From Okapia johnstoni (lineage: Eukaryota > Chordata > Mammalia > Artiodactyla > Giraffidae), in the NCBI GenBank assembly GCA_024291935.2, contig CM044314.1:29920001-29984000 (forward strand): DNA of 64,000 bases, given 5' to 3'. A program made the position numbers and the translations under genes. The notes under the pieces are model-generated. The model was not told where the DNA came from, searched no databases, and worked only from the letters and a program-made list of their open reading frames with translations. This document shows, in pieces, positions 58,608 to 64,000 of this stretch (position 1 is the stretch's first letter; the number at the start of each line of letters is the position of its first letter).

Positions 58608-58671
58608 GCAGTGCTTTTACATGAAGACCAAAAGAAACAAAAAACATCTATATTTTTGAGTCCCCAGTCAG
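58608..58671 (+). CDS. TUT7: Candidate TUT7 cassette exon B (21 codons)
   Basis: The acceptor TTCGTTTTTTAG and donor GTCAG/GTATGT are strong. It starts in phase 0, continuing exon A, and ends in phase 1, the same phase as exon 26. A and B together add 141 nt, so including or skipping both keeps the frame. It encodes a Lys/Gln-rich stretch. Whether it is expressed is unknown. Confidence 0.5.
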
Positions 58672-58754
58672 GTATGTGGGTTTTTTAAAAAAACAAATGT
58701 TTGTTATTTTATTTACTGCATAGTGTACCACATGCCTTTTGAGGCACTTCCTTT

Positions 58755-58935
58755 GAATAAGTGGTTTTAACAGGGATTGGACATCAGAATAACTTGGGGA
58801 GCTTTTAAAAATACACTTGCCCTGCCCCCACCTTCATTTCCTAAATCAGATTCTTCGAGGGTTAGGCTTAGGCCTGTATCTTTTTTTTTTTTAATGGTCT
58901 AGGTGATTCTTACACCATCCTTGAATAGGAACCAT
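58755..58935 (+). mobile_element. MER5A-like hAT fossil, diverged
   Basis: It has 'gacatcagaataacttgggg', 'ctaaatcagattcttcgag' and a final 'ctaggtgattcttacac', in MER5A order but with low identity and an inserted T-run. Confidence 0.6.
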
Positions 58936-59439
58936 AGTTTCTAATTATTTGTTCCTCTTCTACACTTTTTGTTTCTGCTTTGAAATTGCCACTGTCTTGT
59001 CAGCAGTGTATTCTCCTCATGGAGATTATTTGCCACCAAAGAAAGAAAGTAATTGTGGGCCTGAACACTCTGTCTCAACTATGTCATTTACTGGTTCCTT
59101 CAACAAATATTAAGCCACACCTCCCACCCACCAGCCCCCTCCACATTCGGTCTGTGGGCCTAAATACTGAAGATAAAAGCCCCTTCTCTCATTTACTCTG
59201 CCTTCTTGTCAGAAAAGAGACAGACATATTTCATGCGGCGACAGATGTTAAGAAATATAAAGAAGGAAAAGAGAATATTGGGAAGGAGGCAGCCTGTGAT
59301 AAAGTAACATTTCAGCAAAGAAAGTGAAAGGAAGAAGCAAGTCAAGAAGAACTTGGATTTAGACTCTTACAACAGAGCTGAAAACAGTTTTGTCCCTAGT
59401 GGTGACACTAAGCTGGATGAGGGAGAGGAGGGTACCTGG

Positions 59440-60150
59440 AGGTGAGGTCAGGATACACGACTGTGGGTCACACAGCTCCTTCAGCAGTGGTAGGGGTGGG
59501 TTTTTTCTCTGCGTGAGATGGGCAGCTGTTGGAGACAAAGAAGTGGTATCATTTGAATTGTCTTAAAAGGTTCACTATGGCTGCTGAGGAGGCAAGGGTG
59601 AAAAACCAACAGGGAGGCTCTTTCTGTAGTTCAGGGGAGAGATGAGGACAGCTTGGACATGGGTGGAAGGGATGGAGGAAGTGAGGCCTGCTCACGTTCT
59701 GGAGACTTTAAAGGTAGCGCCAACATGATTGTTGATGGAATTGGATGATAAGACATGACAGAAAATCATGCAATTTTGAGACTCAGAGGTGACACTGATT
59801 TTTTGTTCTGAGCAGCTAGAGGAGTGAAGTTTGAATTTCCTGTGCTGGGGAACCATCAGGAAGAACAGATTATGGGGAGAAATAGAGTTCAGCTTTAAAT
59901 GTGTAAGTTTTGAGAGATCTGCTAGATATTGTGGTAGAGGTGTTGAATAGCCAAGTAGATATAGGAAGGAGCCTGGCATTTAGAGCTGAAGTCCAGTCTG
60001 CAGATACAAATTTGAGGATGATCAGTATGTAATTGACAGTAGTTAAGCCCTGGATCTGACTGTAATCACTTAGGAAATACATGCAGATAGAAAAGAGAAA
60101 AGCATGTAGAGGCTTAGGCAAAATAAACCAAGGAGACAGACACACACCCC
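59440..60150. repeat. Old mammalian interspersed repeat, family not named
   Basis: The block order 'ttcactatggctgctgagg', 'caacatgattgttgatgg', 'gagttcagctttaaatgtg', 'gaagtccagtctgcagat' and 'gttaagccctggatctgac' is that of the same widespread old repeat as at 23,040-23,480, and is better preserved here. Confidence 0.5.
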
Positions 60151-61041
60151 TAGAAAAAAGTGTTTAATAAGAGTGGGGATGGAGAAGCAGTGAGTGTGAT
60201 CTTTTAATGGAGTTTTAATGGAGAAAGTGCCTCAAAGAGGGTGCAGTTGGTTTTGTGCAAATTGCTTCTGATAGGTCTGTTCAACGAGGACTGAGAATGC
60301 AGCATTTTATTTGGCAACACAGAAGTCCCTCACTGTGACTTTGAAAAGAGCCATTTCTTTGAAATAGGGGGCAGAAAAACCTGATTGTAGGGAGTTGTGC
60401 TGAGAAGTGCTGGAGGAATTGTAGGGTACCTGACCTCAGCTATGGCTGCATAGTGCCAGGGCCCCTATCCCTGCCCAGTCCCCCCAGGCACAAGGAAAGA
60501 TGCTAAAAGTGAAGGGAAAATAGGATGCTATGAAGGCCTTTCTTGGTGTTTGAAGAGTAGTTTTAATCCTGAAATGGAAGGGAGAAATTTGAGGGGTAAA
60601 AGAAAAGTCAAAGTAACTTTAACATATAATGAATCACTTTTTCAGCTTTTTTTTTTCTTAAGGGGATGAAACTATAAAACATGATGCAAACAGCTGGCCT
60701 TTAGACACTTAACTAGTTTTGTTTAGTATCTCTTTCTCTTCCCCTTTCTAATTTTCAATAAAGTAGGATTACAGAAGGGAAATTGTTTAAAAAAGAGAGC
60801 ATGTGTCCTCTTTTTAACTTGATTATATAGTTGATGAGAAAAGTTAAGTTTTTGAAATTTTAAAGCTTCATTGATAAAACCTGACAGTTTTATATATAAT
60901 GTAAAACAAGCTGCCTATTTTGTGGTCAGCTTTTACGTGTTGTATGTTATTGCAAAGGTGCAAACAGTGTTTGCTTGTAGAGTGGAGAGGTGCCTGTGTT
61001 AGTTACAGAGAATGCAGAGGCTAAGCCGTCTCTCCCATCAG

Positions 61042-61206
61042 GTGTCAGTTTCTGAGAGGGAGAGCGCTCCCAGAGCCTTAGCGGCCTCCCCAGCCCCGCA
61101 GCAGATAGAGCTCTTCCCTGCTGTCGCCAGCCCAGGCTACAATAAGCCAGGGCGCAGTGCTCTCACCCTGGGAAGGCTAAGGAAGCTCCAAGCGAAGGGC
61201 GTTTGA
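61042..61206 (+). other. GC-rich open segment, possible alternative 3' exon
   Basis: Inside otherwise AT-rich intron sequence, a GC-rich segment follows an acceptor-like CTCCCATCAG. In phase 0 it reads 54 codons and ends at TGA 61,204-61,206. It has several CpGs. Phase 0 matches the end of candidate exon A, but joining from exon 26 or B (phase 1) would hit a stop after four codons. There is no strong poly(A) signal just downstream. It could be an unused fossil. Confidence 0.25.
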
Positions 61207-61969
61207 GTGTCTCTACTTCGAATGTTAACAAGGAAAATGAATTATTAAATTATTTAAGTACTTCTGTTTCTATTAGTACCAAGATGAATTATCTCAAGTA
61301 TATAAAATGATCTACTTAGAAATAGGCATTTATTTTTATAATATGTGAATATTTTACAGTTGTGTTTTTTTAATGATTGGGAAAAACGTTCAAAATGGCA
61401 TCAAGTTTCTCTACAGTCAGACTGAGGTAGAACGTCCCAAAGAGAAACAGAAATCGTCAAAGAATTGCCACTCTTACCCAAAAGGGGAACATGGTATCCA
61501 TGAAAGGTGAAGACATAGGAGATTCTGTAAGAACAGGCAAGAGCAGCTCTTTCCTGGGAAGGTTTTGTAATTGTTCTCAGTGGAATGCATGGACTTAAAG
61601 ATAAGAAAAGCTCTCCTGGGAAAACCCTCAAAATGAAATGGAGTGAAATGAGAATGGGGTCTGTTCTGAGAGGATTTGACTGACAGTGGGAGTAGCCATG
61701 AAACATGGATGAGGAGCTTGGCAAACTGCTCTGGAAGCTACTTCAGCAAATGCAAGTGTATGGGAGACAGACTCCACTGCAGTTTGTGGGGTTGTTTCCC
61801 ATAGATCCTCTGAGAGTTTGAAGGTCACATAGTTACCATATGTAGAGAAGCCAAAAGAGTTGTTTTTACAAGCTTCAGCCTTGAATGGGCATTTCCAGAA
61901 CACTTTACTTAAGAAAATATTGGTCCTTGCTTAGTTGAGATTTGTTTTGTCAAAGATAAGATGTTTATG

Positions 61970-62135
61970 AATATCAGCTTCGCCGTTAGATTGCATGGTG
62001 TGATTTCTGGCTTGGTGATCTTATCCTCCATTGCTTCAGTTTCCTCATCTGTTAAAGGGGATAATAATAGTACTTACCTTATAGGAGTGTTGCAAAATCT
62101 GTGTAAAAGCACTTAGAACAGTACCTGCATGCCAT
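61970..62135 (+). repeat. MIR SINE fragment
   Basis: It has 'cagtttcctcatctgttaaa', then 'ataataatagtacttacctt', then 'agcacttagaacagtacctg', a clear MIR 3' half. Confidence 0.85.
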
Positions 62136-63036
62136 GAGAGCAGAGGTTGGTGGGCGCCAATGGCATTTGGTGTTCTGCAGGACATCTGTCAGCATTGCTT
62201 CTGCTAAAGATTTTACGCATCTTGAAAGTAAAATTTTAATATAATTTCTTAAGTGGGGGAAAGTACAGATGTTAGACATATACCTAGAAATGGCAATACC
62301 AATTGACAGTAGGTTAGGATTTCAATAAATTATCTTCTGAGTGAAAGATTTACATATTTATAAATCTTTTGAGTTACCATAAAACTTAAGCTTACTACAG
62401 AAAAAAAAAGTTCTTGCAGTAAATAAGATTTGCTTTCTACCAGAAAAAAAAAATTTATGGGTGGTTAAAACTTATCTTTTCTAATAAACTCTTCAAGTTA
62501 ATGACAACTGTTAATACTGGCAAATTAATCCATGAAAAATTTATACAAGTTATGTATGTTTTTATGTGAAATGTCTCAACATTAAGTAGGATTAAGTCTC
62601 CAGAAAGCTCTTCCTTTTCACAGACTTTATTTATCGGTGATGCGCGGGTGGTTTCCTAAGGAGAACCTGCTAGTGTGTACAGCCCCTGCTCTTCCGCAAT
62701 AGCTGAACCGACCTTGGAAGAGGTGAGCTCCTCTGAGCTCCAGGGGTCCCATTTATAACATTGGCAATAGCACCATCTGTCTCGTGCTGCTGAGGTTAAA
62801 GCAGCCGATAATCAACCAACTTCTCTTTCCTCTCCTGATACCTTCCTCCATTCCACTAAGCTACATATAGTTCCTGACTCTCAAATGAGACAGCAGTAGA
62901 TAGAAAATCCCATGAGTTTTCCTTGCTCTTGTTTCCTCCCACCCTCACATACACACAGCTAACAGTGCCTTAGATGTTCAGTAAGTTTTATTGATTACAG
63001 GTGGACTCATTTTGACAGAGTAAAGAAGAGTGGGAG

Positions 63037-63258
63037 AGTGATCAAGAACATGAGCTTTAAAGTCAGACTTACTCTAGTTTGACACCCAGCCCAATCATTT
63101 ACTAGCTCCATTACCTCTGTCAAGTCAGTGAACCTATCTGCCTCAGTTTCCTTGTCCATAAATTGGGGCTGATATCTCACAGGGCAACTGTAAGGATTAG
63201 TTTCATATATGTAAAGCCCTAAACACCATACCTGGTACACGTCACTCGATAAATTATT
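63037..63258 (+). repeat. MIR SINE
   Basis: A nearly complete MIR: 'aacatgagctttaaagtcag', 'atttactagctccattacct', 'cctcagtttccttgtccat' and 'taaagccctaaacaccatac'. The rest of the window to its right edge is plain intron. Confidence 0.88.
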
Positions 63259-64000
63259 GCTACTCTTATTGCTGTAGTTAACAGAAAGTCTCCAACCATG
63301 CTCTGTCTAACTTCTAGGACAAATACATAATGGAAATTTTTAACAAAAGAAGAGTATGTGGAGATTGAAGAACCAGTCATAAACTGTTCAGTATGAGAAT
63401 CTCAAGAAACTGACATTTTTCTGTTTCTTAATCCTCTACTGTTTTTTGGAAAGAAAATTGCTTTTCAAAAGAAACTACCTCTGTGTCTTTGTTTATTCCA
63501 TTTTAATCCAAGGTTTTGAAATCTTAAATATTGGAGATGCTATAAGAGATTGGTGAATATCTGTTCTCCTTTATGATAATGTATACTTTTTTCCTTGACC
63601 AGAATGTTAAAGCTTACTTATTAAAAACAACAGCACAGTGGTCTTTATGATAGTAAATTTAAAATAATAGAAGTACTTTTTGAAAACCATATGGGAAGAT
63701 CTTATTATCAGTGAATATATAGATCATTGTTTTTCATACCCTTCTTGATATTCTAGTATATGAACATACATTATGTATTTAACCATTCTTTATTAATGCA
63801 ACTAGTTCTTTTCAAATATTTGTTATATCAGTGTCTTCAAAACTTTTTTGCTTGCATACTCACTCCCAAAATGTTGAACCACCCATATATCTCCTTGTAT
63901 GTGTTTAAGTTGACATCTCAGTTTTTCATCATAGTTGCAAAACTTGTAATTTCTGGAGGTTTTTTTGAAAATATTGGCATTTTAAAAACACTTTCAGATC

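Overview
The window is nuclear DNA from a ruminant, most likely a bovid. The evidence is the repeat set: RTE-type BovB LINEs, tRNA-Glu-derived Bov-tA and BovA2 SINEs, CHR-type SINEs and artiodactyl L1 3' ends, mixed with old mammalian MIR, MER5A-like and MER58-like fossils. I see no bacterial, plasmid or CRISPR content.

Layout. Positions 1-13,250 are intergenic and repeat-rich. They hold a decayed BovB copy (about 440-1,627), several Bov-tA SINEs, L1 fragments, an endogenous-retrovirus LTR (about 9,199-9,690) and a 2.7-kb minus-strand BovB (10,519-13,252) with a BovA2 nested in it. A CpG-rich promoter block follows (about 13,860-14,560). The rest of the window, to its right edge, is one plus-strand gene, TUT7 (ZCCHC6), terminal uridylyltransferase 7.

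TUT7. I placed 25 coding exons between 15,536 and 55,499 by splice sites, reading phase and protein family features. Together they give 1,462 codons plus one base. In order the protein has a basic/polar N-terminus, a C2H2 matrin-like zinc finger, an inactive nucleotidyltransferase half with its PAP-associated region, an acidic linker, CCHC finger 1, an active nucleotidyltransferase with three Asp residues, a second PAP-associated region, and CCHC fingers 2 and 3. The last exon and 3' UTR are not in the window and presumably lie to the right of it. Introns carry many SINE, MIR, CHR, L1 and BovB insertions, some nested with clear target-site duplications.

I did not find a new multi-gene system. 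The observations most worth checking are in TUT7: the end of coding exon 5 lacks the helix-coding segment expected from the family; two small well-formed exons (58,195-58,271 and 58,608-58,671) make an in-frame 141-nt cassette after CCHC finger 3; a GC-rich open segment near 61,042-61,206 could be an alternative 3' exon; and the CpG island has two good first-exon splice donors.
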